A DNA stretch of 64,000 nt, taken from NCBI RefSeq assembly GCF_900090045.1, contig NC_041779.1:1823001-1887000 (forward strand), in the 5' to 3' direction. This DNA is from Plasmodium malariae. Lineage: Eukaryota > Apicomplexa > Aconoidasida > Haemosporida > Plasmodiidae. This document shows positions 28,331-42,500 of the stretch, one piece after another (position 1 is the first letter of the stretch; each line of letters starts with the position of its first letter). Under the pieces are notes generated by a model that searched no databases, was not told the DNA's origin, and saw nothing but the letters and a program-made list of their open reading frames with translations. The position numbers were made by a program, and so were the translations under genes.

Positions 28331-28361
28331 GTATATACTCTCTACATTCTATATAGTAGAT
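28331..28361 (+). promoter_or_regulatory. conserved fam upstream element
   Basis: Contains ACTCTCTACATTCTATATAG. The same C/T-rich string lies upstream of the other fam genes, and here it begins 419 bp before the ATG at 28750. The second shared string TTATTTAATTA follows at 28436 (314 bp before the ATG). A later TTAAAGTTATTTTACTTTG near 28568 is also shared with the 48256 gene. Confidence 0.55.
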
Positions 28362-28749
28362 AAGCTCAACATTTATATATAATAGAAAATGATAATTTTA
28401 ATATATAGTTCACAATAAAAATGAATAATAAAAAATTATTTAATTAATGTACTACATTATATATATATATTTTATACTTTAAGTATTCATGAAATGATTA
28501 AAATTATTTTATTTTAAAGGGTCATTTTTTTTATTTAGATTAAAACAAAAATTATATAATATATTTTTAAAGTTATTTTACTTTGTATATGCTGTAAAAT
28601 ATGTATTATATATATGCATATAACAAGCATTTAAGAAGAAATAATAAAAATAAATACTCAAAAAAATATAGAATAAATTATTAGTAGAAGTATATTGTTG
28701 TTAATTTTTTATTCTGTTAATAAAATAAAAAATATAAAAAATTTATGCG

Positions 28750-29658
28750 ATGAAGGAAAAAAAAAGTTTTCCTATTATTATTGATGTTGCTGTATATCTC
28801 CTATTAACATGGATATGCCTTTTTAGCTATGAACTTGTATACCCGCATAACTTAATGATAATTGCTTTAATTATATTTATAGTGTATTATATTTTTATTA
28901 GTACTGTTTTTTTGAATTATATTCTTTATTATTTTTAATACTGAATATCAATTTTTTTCTTTTAGAGTGGATTTAGTGAATACACGAATGAAAATTGCTA
29001 TCTTGATAAAATATCAGACACAAGAAATTACCGATTACTAGTAAAATATAATCTAGATAATTCAAATAAAGTATGCTTAAAAGAAAAGTTTCGAAATAAT
29101 GGAGTGAACGAAAAAAAGGATATATACAATAACAAAAAGGGGACCAAAAAAAAAAACAAGTATTCAAGTAGAAATTTATTAAATAAGGAAAAGTTCTATA
29201 CAGAGGTTATTGATTATAATAACGGAATGTTTGATGGAAAGCATTTCCATTTTGAAAAAAAATGGATTAAGAAAAGAAATTATGATGATTTTGTTGAAAA
29301 AAAAAGAAGAATTTGTGATATATCTTTGAAAAAAATAAAATTTAGAAGTTACGGATTTGGTATTGTGTTATTTTTTTTTTTTTTCTTGTTTGGAATAGGA
29401 ATACCCCTATCGCCTAGTTTTTTATCGCTTTTGTATGCTACAGCGCAAGAGTTTAAAAGCAGTGCATTGGGGCAATTTTGTATGAATGTTTTAAAAAAAT
29501 TGTCAATAAATATAAAAGATCTACCCTATCTTTTTATAGTATTATTTGTTGTCTTTATGGTTATGTTATCTGTTATGCTTATAATATCGGTTTATAAGAT
29601 TTTAAGAAATAATGAAAAATATAATAAAATTAATTTAATGAAGGAGTATAATGAATAG
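28750..29658 (+). CDS. fam-m exported membrane protein, intact
   Basis: Exon 1 is 28750-28836 (29 codons) and exon 2 is 28966-29658, separated by a 129-bp intron (GTATAC...TTTTAG). The product is 259 aa. Exon 1 encodes a signal peptide or anchor (VAVYLLLTWICLF). Exon 2 has a PEXEL-like RLLVK with Lys, not Glu/Asp/Gln, at position five, then a Lys/Asn-rich stretch, then FDGKHFHFEKKW at about residues 118-129, and RRICDISLKKIKF. Membrane spans are at about 161-180 and 217-238, and the cytosolic tail is KILRNNEKYNKI. Its exon 1 N-terminus (MKEKKSFPIII) is unlike the MEQ/MERKIK start of its relatives. Expected to be exported into the red cell. Published work on this family proposed an RH5-like fold, which I cannot test here. 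Function is unknown. Confidence 0.9.
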
Positions 29659-32600
29659 AAAAAAATATATATCCTTATGCAACTAAGTCCTTATTATGAA
29701 GTAATAACAGTAATATTTTTAGTAACATAATTATTAAAAATACAAAAGTTCTTGAAATTTTATAAAATCACTTACATGTATCTCATGAATTTGATAAGGA
29801 ATAGTAATAATATTTGTTCTTTTATTTATGGATTATAATGTTTTAACATTTTTGAATTTATAATTTAATGTAATATTCAAGCTTAATTAAATATACTACT
29901 CATAATATATATATTTGTGTATTATGGTTGACTTCTATGAAGTATATATGTTTATACATTATAATTAATATACATTAGTACAATTCATATAATTTTTTAG
30001 AATTATGATAATTTGTATTTGTAACAAATATGTTTTCTTTCTATTTTATATCTTTTTCTAGTCTAATGTTATTATATGCTCAGGTTTTTAAGAATATGTA
30101 TTATTTAAAGTTAAAACTAGATTGATCTTATTTTGTATTTTTCGAAGAGTTTAAATGTATTTTTGTATATTCATATATATATATATATATGTTATTAAAA
30201 ATGAATACTTAATAATATTATATAAAATATATTCTACAGGAATGTACAACAAACATATTTATTGAAAAAATTATTTTAAGGGGCTTTTAGTTCTTTATTA
30301 ATACCATAAGTGTTAAGTTATATATATATAATAAAACAATATACCTTTTTAATTATGGATTATTAATAACTACTTACTAATATGGGAATTATAAGTAGAT
30401 ACAATTAAATGATAAGGTAATACAATTTATCATTTTATTATTGTGTCTAATATTACAATTAATTCAATTTTGTAGAATTTACTTAAGTATATATTATACT
30501 AAAAATTTCTGTATAAATAAGCTAATTATTTTTGTATATCATTAAAAGTTTAAATTAATTAGATTTAATTATATATTAGTTGATAACATGTTAATACTCC
30601 TTTTTTTTTTTTTTTCTTTTTTATATGTTATATGTGCACCTATCTGTCATTTAACATCTCTTTTTTATATCATAATTTCTTCTTATTTTATTAATTGATA
30701 CAAATTTCAAATTATTCATGAATTTTATTCAATATTTCTCACAAACAATTTTATAATAAATGAATCAGAATATTTTCTCTAAATAAAAAATTATAGGTAT
30801 TTGTTTGTAGTATAAGACAGAGCTTTTATTTTTAACAAAAAACGATATATTTAGTATGCTATCTTTTGAATTCCAAAGAATAAGTAATTTTATAACTATT
30901 ATATGTTTCTTTTTGATTATCAGGAAATATTAAGAATAACTCGCGAGTATTATCAAATGGAAATTATGAAGATTTTTAATAAATAAATTTTCTTTTTTTA
31001 TTTACCTTAATGAACTCTCCCCCTTTTTAAAAATGAGTGTTGTGTTATTTTGTATAAAACACTAATATTTTTTTTCTACACTATAAATAAGTATAGTTGA
31101 TTTGTTTTTTAATAATTATTTTAATGTTAATAAAAGTTCAATTTTTCTTTGATTTTATTTATGTATACTTTATTTTGAATATTTCCTGTAATTGTTATCT
31201 TATTATTTTTGGAATTTTGTATAAGTTAGAAAATTTATTCTGAAACATTGTTATCTTAGTTTTATGCTTTTTTCAGGATATAATTGTACAAGAGTCATAA
31301 TATCTTACATATTTTCATTCCAATAAGTGCAAATATAATAATATTCATAAAAATATATTTATGATATTTTATTAATAATATATTTTTATTCTCTATCTGC
31401 AATATAGATACTTTTACATTCATGCATTTTAAAATAAGAAAATTCATATGTTCGAGAATCATTTTTTTGAATATAGATAAAACAAATTAAAATAACATTA
31501 AATATACATTTATTTATGTTATGATAATTCTTCTAAATAATGTGAAGTATGGTTCTTTTTACATAATTAACTACATTAATTCTAGTTATTATATGAAAAA
31601 CAAAATAAAATCTATGAATTTTTTTTGGAGTGTCATGTATATCCTTTTTAATATGTAAAGAAAAGATATTAAAATATGTGTTTATTAACGCACTATCAAC
31701 AATATTTATACGAGAGTATAATAATTAAGCTACAGTATGCTAGCTTTTACATAGTGTTATCCTTTATTCAATATATTATATTATGTGCCTTTGTAATCAT
31801 AAACCTAATAATAATATGCTAATCATATTAATTATATTTATAATTATTTAAGTACTTAATAAAATCTTTTTTTTTTATATTATTGTAGTAGTACATATTT
31901 CACAATAAAAACTTTTAGTGAGACATACCATGAAATATGTATACATGTAAAATTCATAGTTATAGGAATAAATAAAAAGTTTCAATTAATATATATTTAT
32001 TTTTTACAAATGATTGTTGTTTATGTATTATAATGTCCTGAATTTTTTTTTTTAATAATAACCAGAAAAATATTACAAAATTTTCTTAGTTAAATTATTA
32101 AATGTAAATTATGCATAAACTAAAATATATTAATTTTTATGTAAATAAGCAATGTTTAGCAATCGTTTGTGTTTTTTTCTATCGTTGCATATTTTATAAG
32201 AATAATGTTTTGTATATTTAGAAGTTTATAAAAAAGGAATTTTAAAAATAAATGAATTTTGTGTTCTCATAATTCTCCTAATAATACCTGAAGATTATAA
32301 TTTTGAATAATTCTATGTGGATACAAAAGGGTATGGTATAGCTCAGGAAAAAGTGGATAAAGAGGAAATAGAGAGAGAATTACACATATATAGATATAGA
32401 AATATAAGTAGAGAAAAAAAAAAATAAAACAGATAATAAAGAATGTGAATAATTAGGTTTAAATGCTGGTATTTATTTAGGAAAATTGTTGTAAATTTAT
32501 ACTAAAAAAATATTCATAATAATATATAGCCCTAAGAATTATTTGTTTTATTTATTGTGAATAATTAGTTCTTAGTTATTTTTTGGGTACATTCCTTCAT

Positions 32601-33602
32601 AGTTATATAATAACATTTTAAATACATTTTATTCTTTTTTTTTTTTTTTGAGATATTTACGATTTTATTATTTTGATATTTAATAATTTATTTTATCAAC
32701 ATTTTAAAATAAGATATTGCTTTTAAAAATTGTCCAAATAAAATATGTACTATTTATAAATATTAATTAACATATAATAATTTGTAAAAATTATCGTTTT
32801 ATATTAGTGGTAAGGGATCAGTTTAGTTACAAAAAATAGTCTATTCTCATTAATGTAAATTAAATTTCTATACAAAATGCTTGTTTCAAATTATTATTAT
32901 TGTGTAGTATAATGCTCTACTATAAAATGAATGAATGCGAATATTTATTATCAGAATTAGTTATTTGTTCATTCAATTACTATTTATAAAAATGACTTGA
33001 GTATCCATGATATAATAAATTTATAATAAAAAATAATGGAATTATATCTTAAAATATATAGGTAAATAAATATTGAACTGTGCTTGTACTGATAACGAAA
33101 TATTTAATACTAGAATTACTTTTTTTGTTTTTTCTTTTTTACTACTTTACATTAACCAGTGTTCTAAATATATATATTTAATTAAAAAAATTAATTAATT
33201 TATTAAAAATTTTTATAAACGTTACATTTAAAAGTAATTACATGATTTAACATTAATGAACAATTATCACTTTTTAATATTTTTATAAAAAAATTAAAAA
33301 TTAATGTTTATTTTTATAATGTGAATTATTTTAATGATTTGGAAGTATGATATAAATAAGATTGCTAAAATATATAATATACCATAGAAACTGAAAGTAT
33401 TTTTATTAATATATAATGAGAACTTGTATAAAATATTTCCTTCTTAATTTATTATTACTATTATTATATTGTTGTGATTTATATTATTTAAAAATAATAA
33501 CATGCTTTTTTAAAATGTATTATTTTTTAAAATTATAAATGATAATAGAAAAACAAAATTAAACTTGTTTATTATTTGCTTAATATAGAAAACAGGAAAT
33601 TA
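29659..33602. other. intergenic stretch between fam-m and fam-l
   Basis: AT-rich, with no intact gene. A patch at 32310-32420 reads as a charged 38-codon open piece on plus (KGYGIAQEKVDKEEIERELH) between two stops. It may be a fragment of a lost gene. A palindromic ACTCGCGAGT lies near 30939-30948. Confidence 0.55.
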
Positions 33603-33673
33603 TCTTTATTCTATATATTCTATACATTCCATATTCTACATAGTGTTCTTTGAAATATTAAGAAATCTTATAT
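33603..33673 (+). promoter_or_regulatory. conserved fam upstream element
   Basis: Contains TTCTATACATTCCATATTC and then GAAATATTAAGAAATCTTAT, the fam-gene flank pattern. It starts 423 bp before the ATG at 34026. AATTTAATTA follows at 33716, about 311 bp before the ATG. Confidence 0.5.
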
Positions 33674-34025
33674 TTTTTTTTATTTTTTTATTATAGTGTT
33701 TTAATAATGAAAACAATTTAATTATGCTACTACGTTAAAATATACCTATTTAATATTTAGAATAAATATAGAGTTTTCATTTTAATAATAGTTAGTTTTT
33801 AATAATAAGCATAATATAAATACCCTTTAATATAATTTTAATCTTATATTATTTTGTCTATATTAAACAAAATATTATAGTTTCATATATTTTATTTTTT
33901 ACAGAAAAAAAAAAATTAAAGAAAAATTAAATAAACAAATATTTATACTTCCTTTTATCGTTAAAAAAATATTATATTATTTTCAATTTTTATTTTAATA
34001 TATTACTGTAGTGAATATTCATATA

Positions 34026-35012
34026 ATGGAGGAAAGAATGAAACTATTGTTTTTAATTAAAATTGCAACTTTTATTCTTTTATCTTGTAAAAGCAACTTT
34101 ACAAGTGATCTGGTATTATAATATCATTTAAGAATATTTGTATTATTCAGATTTTTCTTATTTTATTTTTATTAATAACGTTTTTTTGGCAAGAAATTAT
34201 TTATTCCTTAAATGACTAATATTTTCTTTGTTTTTTAGAGTAAGTTTAAAAAATATATAGATGAAAACTGTAACGTAATTAGAAAATTAGATGTAAGAAC
34301 TTATAGATTACTGACAAATTATAAGCAGGATAAGAATTCGTGTAACAAGGTATTAAAAGAAACGACACTATATAATGTAGAAAACGAGAAAAAATATATA
34401 TACAACAATGAGAAAGGAGACAAAGGAAAAAATAGAAAATCGTATGGATGTTCACTCAGTAATGAGGGAAATCATAAACTAGATATGAAAAATAAATTTT
34501 GTATTTTTGAAACAAAAAAGTATTCCTATTTAGAAAAAAAAATATTCAAAGAACTTGATTATGAGAATTTTCTTAAAAACAACCATATAATTAGTGATAA
34601 GTTGTACAAAAGAATAATACTTAAAAAATATGGTTTACAAATTGCCATTCCTTTATTATTGTTTTTGATATTATCAATATCACTGATATTAGATTTATTT
34701 GTGGGTTATGGCCTTGTAAATATGTTGAAGAATATATTAAAAAATCTTGTTGGTGTAGATTATTACAATACAATAGCACAAAATTTTTATAATGCTGTAG
34801 GCCCTTTGGCGAATTTTTTCAAGGCTTTTTTTGTAATATATATAGCAGATGAGAGCAGAACTGTAAAAAAATTACATACAGCGAGTGGTTTATTTGGTAT
34901 TCTAATATATTTCTTACCTTTCGTTATATTAGGTGTCACAATTATATCAGGAATTATTTATTATCACAAAAAAGTTAAAAAATTTGAAAAAATTAAATTC
35001 AGGAAGAGATAA
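34026..35012 (+). CDS. fam-l exported membrane protein, intact
   Basis: Exon 1 is 34026-34112 (29 codons, starting MEERMKLLFLIKI) and exon 2 is 34239-35012, with a 126-bp phase-0 intron (GTATTATAAT...TTTTTTAG). The product is 286 aa. After the signal-like exon come RTYRLLTNY (PEXEL-like, Asn at position five), a Lys/Asn-rich region, and the fam-l block IFETKKYSYLEKKIFKELDY at about residues 118-137. Next is ISDKLYKRIILKKYGL, then membrane spans at about 163-185 and 247-271 around a variable loop. The basic tail is YYHKKVKKFEKIKFRKR. Hydropathy layout and exon plan equal those of fam-m, although the sequence blocks differ. Both families are listed in the literature as P. malariae-type subtelomeric families, and an RH5-like fold has been proposed. 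Function is unknown. Confidence 0.9.
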
Positions 35013-37099
35013 AGTGAATGGTAAAAAAAATGTTTGTTTTTATAATAAAAATGTTCATATAAGATAGGTTGTGTTATAACTTTCGATATAAACTTATTAA
35101 GCATCCTCATTATTGATTAAATATTATAGACACATTTACATATTTGTGTACTACTTTACACGCAAGACTAAAAGTTCTTATTTTTTAGTAAATTTGAACA
35201 TCTTAATACTTTTTAATACCTATTATAAAGTATTTTACGGACTAAATACTTTTGTTATAATATATATTTGTATAATTTAAATAAATTTTTATAAAAAAAT
35301 ATATCGGAGCTTCAAAATTAATATAAGAAAGCACAAATAATATAATGTTATTGAATTCTTGTGATAAATTATATTTTAAATAAAAAATGTTTCTTTTTAT
35401 TTTATATATTTGCTCTAGGATAAAATGATTATTATTTCAGTTTATTAAGAAAATAATATTATTGGTTCTAAATTTGTAATAAATGTGTATTTATTGTTAT
35501 TTAACGAAAGAGAGTGAATATATATTGTTGTGTTTATATGTATACATATATTTGTTTTAATAAATAAATATCCTAATATACGTTCTATAAAATATATTTT
35601 ATTTGAATTATATAAGAAGTCAAGATTAAAGTAAAAATAATTTTAATTCACTATTTTTATTCTTTGGACAATATAAATTTGAATTTATATATATGTAATA
35701 GTGAAGTATCATTAGTAAACATAGAATAAATATATTTGTTTACCAAACTATAGATTCTGTATCTTTACAATTAAAATGAAGATTTAGTATAATTTATTTT
35801 TACAGTTAATTTGCTGTTAATTATATTTTGATAGACCATTTAAATATGTATTATAATGAAAATATGTAAAAAAATATAGTATATACTTAATGTTATTTTG
35901 TACATTATTAAAATTTTAAATAGATTATTTAAATGTAAGCATACATTAATAGATAGAATATAAGACAACTTTTTTTCATTTTTCGTAAATAGTAAATTTT
36001 AAAATATATGAATACCATTGGGAACAGTTGAATTATCATTATTTATAATAAAAAAAAATATTTTTTTTTACAATAATATAATAATGTATAGGTAAATTTT
36101 TATATATATTTACTATTTCACATATATATAAAATGTGGAGTAAGGCATAAATAAAATTTTAAGGATTTATATTGATATGAATATACTATATTGACAGTTA
36201 ATAATATATTTACATTTCTAACGCTCGTATATTAAATAAAATGAAATTAAAAAAATATATATATTATGTATTTTTTGATAATTCATAGGTATTCAACTTT
36301 TGCTTTTGTTACATAAGTTTTAATCAGTGGAATTTAAAATTTACAATATTTTTTTTATAAGATTTAATTAAATAAGTGTAATGTATACCATTTTATAAAA
36401 GAAGAGTTAACCATTAATTCCTATGATCTAAATTCATTAAGTAAACAGCCTCTTTTATGGATTTAATTGAATATTATTATATAGAATTAATATATACTTT
36501 AGTTATTACATTTACATATGAAAAAAAAGTATTGTTTATTGAATGAAATAGCGCATACATACTTTTTCCTTTACAAAAATATAATAAAGAGATAGTGAGT
36601 ATGAGAATTATATAAACGAATTATTCTTCGTAGTGAAAGTGAAGTGATTTTTTATAAGAATTCCAATATTATGTATTTATATGTATTTTTGTTTTATAAT
36701 ATTAGGTATTAATGTATTTTATTAAAATATTTTCTTATACGTATAAATATATATGTGTGTAAGATATGTACATTACAATAAAATATAATGTTTTTTTTTT
36801 ATCTGGTTTTGAATTTTTCTGATATATTTACGTTTACATATGTTTAACAAATTTATATTTCTGATTTAAATGTACACGAAAAACATTCTTTACTTTTTTA
36901 CTTCCCGCTTTCAACTTGCTTTTTGACTTAATTTTTTTTTGTAATTAATATTTGAACAATTACAATTATAGAATGAAAAATAATTAAATTTTAACGAAAT
37001 TTCCTTGTGTAATAATATTTAAAAATATGGCATACAGTTTTCATTTTACCATTCTGACATAAATATTCAATTGCTAATATAACACTAAAATTTCATTGT
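35013..37099. other. intergenic stretch downstream of fam-l
   Basis: AT-rich. The first ~200 bases are the fam-l 3' flank, and nothing else was recognised before the duplicated block starts. Confidence 0.55.
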
Positions 37100-40000
37100 A
37101 ATTGTTTTGAAATATATAACTGTAAAACTTATTTTATTTTCTGAAATTTGTGTATCAATTCCATTGTATCCATAAGTATTAAAGGTAAGTGCACGGTAAA
37201 ATTTTAATAAATATAAAAAATGAGAATTGTGTGAATTAACATTATGCATATGTGAGCATTAAATATAGGTGTGTCATGGAAAATAAGATTTATTTATTTA
37301 AGTTAAATGTATCTCTATCAAGAACACTTATTAAACTAGAATGGAAGATACTCTGAAAAAGGAGAGAATAGAGAAAAGGTAATACTATATCTGACAAGGC
37401 CATGCAAAAGTGACTCCAAGAAAATCAAAATAAGAAAAATAATAAAAATTAAAATAACATGAAATACAATTAATAATTGTATAAAATATATAAGTATAAT
37501 TGAAAATTTTTAAAACACTTCTTTTTTTTCCTTGTCTTTCTATGTTAAGACAGTACGTACAACAATAGTTTTCTAAAAACTTAGATAGATATATATATAA
37601 CTGTTTAATACAAAAAAAAAAAAACAGAAAAATAAAGGAAGTGTAGCTGCTTACAAGAATTTAATATATATATTTTTTTTTGTTTAGTTTGTAAGAAAGA
37701 CTACATATCACCAAAATAAGCCTCTAAATATGTAATTTCTTGGGAATTATGTTCGTAAGAAATGATAAAATTTCAAAGAATTTTTATGTGTCGTGCATGC
37801 TTCTATACCATGTATATACATGTATGGATATGTGTGTATATAAGCACATGTTTGTATGCTAATGTATATACATACATTTCTTAGGATGATGTATACATAT
37901 ACATATTTCCAGACATGTGCTTTTCTATACTTCTTAAAATTCATATTTATTTTTATGACTATTACAGTACTTTGACATATAAGACAATGTTATCAATAGT
38001 TTTAATGTGAGAATCTTCTCCTGCACAAAATGAATAAGAGAAAATTAAAACAAGCAAACGTAATAAAATGAATTTTACATGACATGTTTTATCTATTTTC
38101 TCTTATGACATTTTTTTGGGAATTTCTTATAATGATCAAGATTCTTATATATATACTTAAATTTTTTTTAAGTTGTTGCCTCCGCTAGAAGAATATTTTT
38201 TTAAAGACGCTAATGTGTACTTAAAGGATTAAAAACAAAATGTATCTAATAAAACATTTATTTTCGAAAGGTGATTATATGCATATAAATATTTGAAATA
38301 GTTTGAGTACACAATTGCGTGCATGATTGTATGTGTACATAATATAGCATTATTCATGAGTGAATGCTTATTTATACATAGAACATATATGTATTTTTTT
38401 TTTTTTTTTCTACTAGCTTTAATTGGATATTATAGCTTGTTTACATGAAAAAGCTGTAAACAGACGCACATACATATGTATATGCATATAAACTTTTGCA
38501 TACCGGCAATTAATTTACTTGCCATTTTTCACATTTCCACCTTATGTTTCCATATTGTATATGTGTCCATGTAGATGTTTATGTACATAGGATAGAATGA
38601 GATAACTGACAAAACTCTAATATATAGTAAGGGAATATATCACTAATATATGAAGTTTATGGAAAAAGATATTTCTCTTAAGGATGTTATAAAAAGGAAG
38701 AAAAAAAAATATACAGGATAAGGAGCCTAATCGTGGCACTGAATAAAATAATTAGTTGCGCAAGTAATTCATTGCAAAACATATGTATTTTATATTACAT
38801 CAAAATTGTAAATTTACATTTGTTTTCCTTTATTAAAGATTCTTGTACAAGTTTTTAATTATTATATTTATTAGGTGTATTCAGAATGCCCATGGATGAA
38901 TGATAAAAATAGAAAAGTATAAACTTCAAAGGTATAAAACGGAAACGTATAAATTATTAGTTCATTGGAATGTTATGGAAAATAATTCACATATATGTTT
39001 ATATGTACGTTTGAGGAAGGTGGGCTTACAAATGTATGCTTATCTGTAGAACATTGTTTACATATATAAAATTATGTAAGAAAATGTACAAAAATAATAA
39101 TAAAAATATATGTACAAACAAATTACTTATGCGTATATGCATATAATAAATTTATTCATTTGAAACTAAAATAAAAAATAAAACTATAATTTATTTTTTT
39201 TCTTTTTTTTTGTAAACATTACATTAGATTAATATACAAATACTTAATGGTTATATGAAAAAATTGAATAGGATTTGAAAAAAATAAATTAATTTGAATA
39301 AATACATGGAAGAAAAATTCTTGAGTAGAAAGAAATACATGTACATATAAATTATAATGGTCCTCGTTTTAGAGAATATATTATCATATATATGTTTATG
39401 TTGACGTAGTTCATACATTTCATAGTTGTAATAGTACAGTAGAAGATGTATATTAGTTGTATAATAAAAATGATTGCAAAATTATTACTGAATAAAACAA
39501 TGGAAAAACGATAAATTCACTGGAAATATATATGACTTACATTAATTTTTTTTTAAATATATTAATGAAATTAAAAAAGTCATATATGCTATTATTATCA
39601 CAACAATAGTAAAATCTGCAGTTAGAAGAAACATACTTTATTAATATAAAAAGGGATATATATGAGAAATTATTATTACAAGTGACAACAAATATACCAG
39701 ATTTAAATAAGAATTAATGGATTAATATGAATATATATATATGGGAATTTATATATGTAATCTTATAAAATATATATTTATATTTAATATTACCATAAAT
39801 TTATATCGTATACATTTACTTGGGTACTAATTAAGTACTGCAAGAAAAAATGAAAATTATTTATTTACAATTCTTTTACTTTTTTGAATATGCATAATTA
39901 TTTAATTTAAATTGATATGAATATATTTAATTAATATAGCATGAATAAAATAATTAGAAACAACAAGAATAAACAAAAAAAAAATTAAATGCATTAGTTA

Positions 40001-42500
40001 CAAGAAAATTAAGAAAATAATTACTAAAAAGTAGCTTATGTGTTCATATTATTATTATAACTATTTAATCTTGATAATATGTTGAATTTATTATTAAGTT
40101 ACGATGTTACTCTTTTTTGTATATACACAAATTTGTACATTTTGTGAAAGGGTCATCCAAATAAAAAAATCATTTAAATGTCTTGAAGCATGAACCTTAT
40201 TAATTATGTTTATATGTGAATACATATATATTTATGTAGTATGTATAAATACGAAAAACTGAAACAAAATAATAATTATCTTATTATTCTGTAATATTTC
40301 AGGGAAATGTGTATTATGCAGAATATGGGAAATTTAGGGATACTCTATATTTAATTTTAATCAATCACATTTTAAAAAAGTAGTATACTTGCACAAATTA
40401 GTATCATTTTATTATTATATAATTAAAATAACGTATTCATGGTATTATATTTTTATAATTATCTACGTTTATTATATTAAACAAACGGTATATAATACAA
40501 ATTTTTTTGCTTTTATAGATATATTTCATTAGAAATCTAATTTATTTTATTTGAGTTAGTTACAAAGATGTTTTAATGTAATATATTATTTTAAATAATA
40601 TTTATTTATATATAAATAAAAGTTATATACATTATTATGTCCTCCATAGAAATGTCAAGAAGGAAAATAATGCATTAAAGTTTTTATTAAATTATATTAC
40701 ATGTTATATTATATACTATCTTTTTGTATTAAATAATTATATTATTTTTTGTTGTAAATTATTTTATGTAAAATAATTCGTTTATTGCAAATTTTTTTTT
40801 ATTTATCGTAATCAGTAAAAATGTTTTTTTATTACGCATAATCTTGTATAGATATGTTTTTTTAATATTACCATTACTATATGTAATATAAAAATATATA
40901 TATTTAAAAAAAAAGATAAAGAATAAAAATATATAAATTAATTCTTATATAAAATAAATTTTCAATTTGATCATAATAAATAAAATTATTTTTTTTTAAC
41001 TATATAGTAATTATAGTATTCTATTTATAATAATAACAAACTATTGTATAAAAGCGTTAAATTAGATAGAGTACTTTAAAGTATTAAAATATATTATTTG
41101 AATTAAATCCTATAATATAATTTAAAAATTATTCTAGCACAAAGCTTCTATATTTTGCACATATATGGGATATATTCAATTATAATACGTGATATAAAAA
41201 AAAAAGCGTTTTTTTATTTTTTCTTTTATCCCATGAATACTATAATATATTATAGAATAATTTGTATTTTTTATTTGCAAAATAAAGTTTAAAAAGTATA
41301 AGAGGTACAATTATTTATGCTTATTATTAGGAAGATCAGTAAAAAATTAATAACTATATTCCTAATATATGCTAATATTCCCATACTCAACACATCTAAT
41401 TTTTTTTGTTTTAATTATAAAATAAAATTTTTATGTACTAGACAAGCCAGTTTATTTTTTTTCTGAAAGGTTTTATTAAAAAAAATTTTGAACTGCTATG
41501 TTAGGCTATTAAATTTTTTTTTCTTTTTTGCATATACATTAATAAAATTAGTTTTCACAAGTATCATTTTTATGTTGCTTTTTTTAAAAATAAATTTATT
41601 GGAAATATTTGCAAAAATATTTTTTAAAATATCTTCACTTTTTTATAATTTTCACATTATTTATTTAACTTAATATATTTTTATAAAATAAAATAAAGTT
41701 GCTACTGAAATTACTATATGCTTATGTCACTAACTTGTGAATATACTTTAGGTTATTTACTTAAATAGATCTATTATAAAATTAAGTAAATACAACTTTA
41801 ATAGAAAATATAAATATTTTATATTAGAAAAATTACTCAGATTTATCCTTTTTTATTTGATATTTCCATATTTAAGTAGAGAGTTGTAATATGATAGCAT
41901 AAAATTTGCTTTATATTTTTGCTTCTGCATATTGTATGCACAAATATACACCTATAAAATAAGTTTTATTATGAGTAAAGAACTTTATCACCTTATAAAT
42001 AATAAAAATATCTTCCTTTCATTGTAATAAATATTTTATAATATTTTACATTATTAGAACAGTGGAAATGGATTATGAGTTTCAATAACTGTTATAACAT
42101 TTTCAGAAAATTAGAAAGGAAGAAATAATATATAATTAAAGATATGTTATAAGATAATGTATATGATAATTCCTAATACAAAGAGGTAATGTTGAATTAA
42201 AAGAACATCGAAAGTATTAATGTAATGATAATGATACTTCGAGAACTGAATACAAAAGATTATGAATGAAATGCATATCCATTATATTCGAGCCATATAT
42301 AGTGAGAGATATATCTTTAAAAAAAAAATATACAGAGCATTTATTCATATATATTATAACTCAAAACATGCATGTATTACCAAGAAAAAAAGTTTAAAAC
42401 TTTCAGAATATATGAGTAATATTTTAGAATTTACTATATTGAATACATTTCCTATCGTATTTTTATTATATTTTTATTTCTTATTTCATTAGGAAATTTG
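37100..42500. repeat. segmental duplication, left copy, non-coding part
   Basis: This block matches 52.8-58.1 kb in order and orientation. Anchors visible in both copies are GAAAAAGGAGAGAAT (37355 / 53062), TTTCTTGGGAAT (37736 / 53412), ACTTTTGCATA (38492 / 54232) and ACACAAATTTGT (40125 / 55845). The centre (about 37.8-39.1 kb) is less AT-only than the surroundings and rich in ATGTATAC/CATGTATA-type simple sequence. Open frames inside are not conserved between the copies, so it is treated as non-coding. Nothing shows what it does. A non-coding RNA or a subtelomere-specific recombination substrate is possible. Confidence 0.8.
42055..42260 (+). pseudogene. small gene relic (left copy)
   Basis: Coding-like only in short broken pieces (FSEN, NVELKEHRKY and NDNDTSRTEYKRL in shifting frames). 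It aligns by eye with 57675-57935, where longer acidic pieces survive. It sits 2.56 kb upstream of the fam-l ATG at 44619. The family is not recognised. Confidence 0.35.

Noticed and set aside
37747..37944. 65-codon minus-strand open frame rich in Tyr, His and Ile
   Set aside because: It is a translation of ATGTATAC-type simple sequence, and the partner region near 53.4-53.6 kb does not keep it.
41488..41673. 61-codon hydrophobic frame in the left duplicated block
   Set aside because: The homologous place in the right copy (about 57.15-57.30 kb) is interrupted by stops.
42262..42492. 76-codon plus-strand open frame
   Set aside because: It starts at the end of the relic but has no counterpart in the right copy, and the body is low-complexity Ile/Tyr/Phe/Lys.
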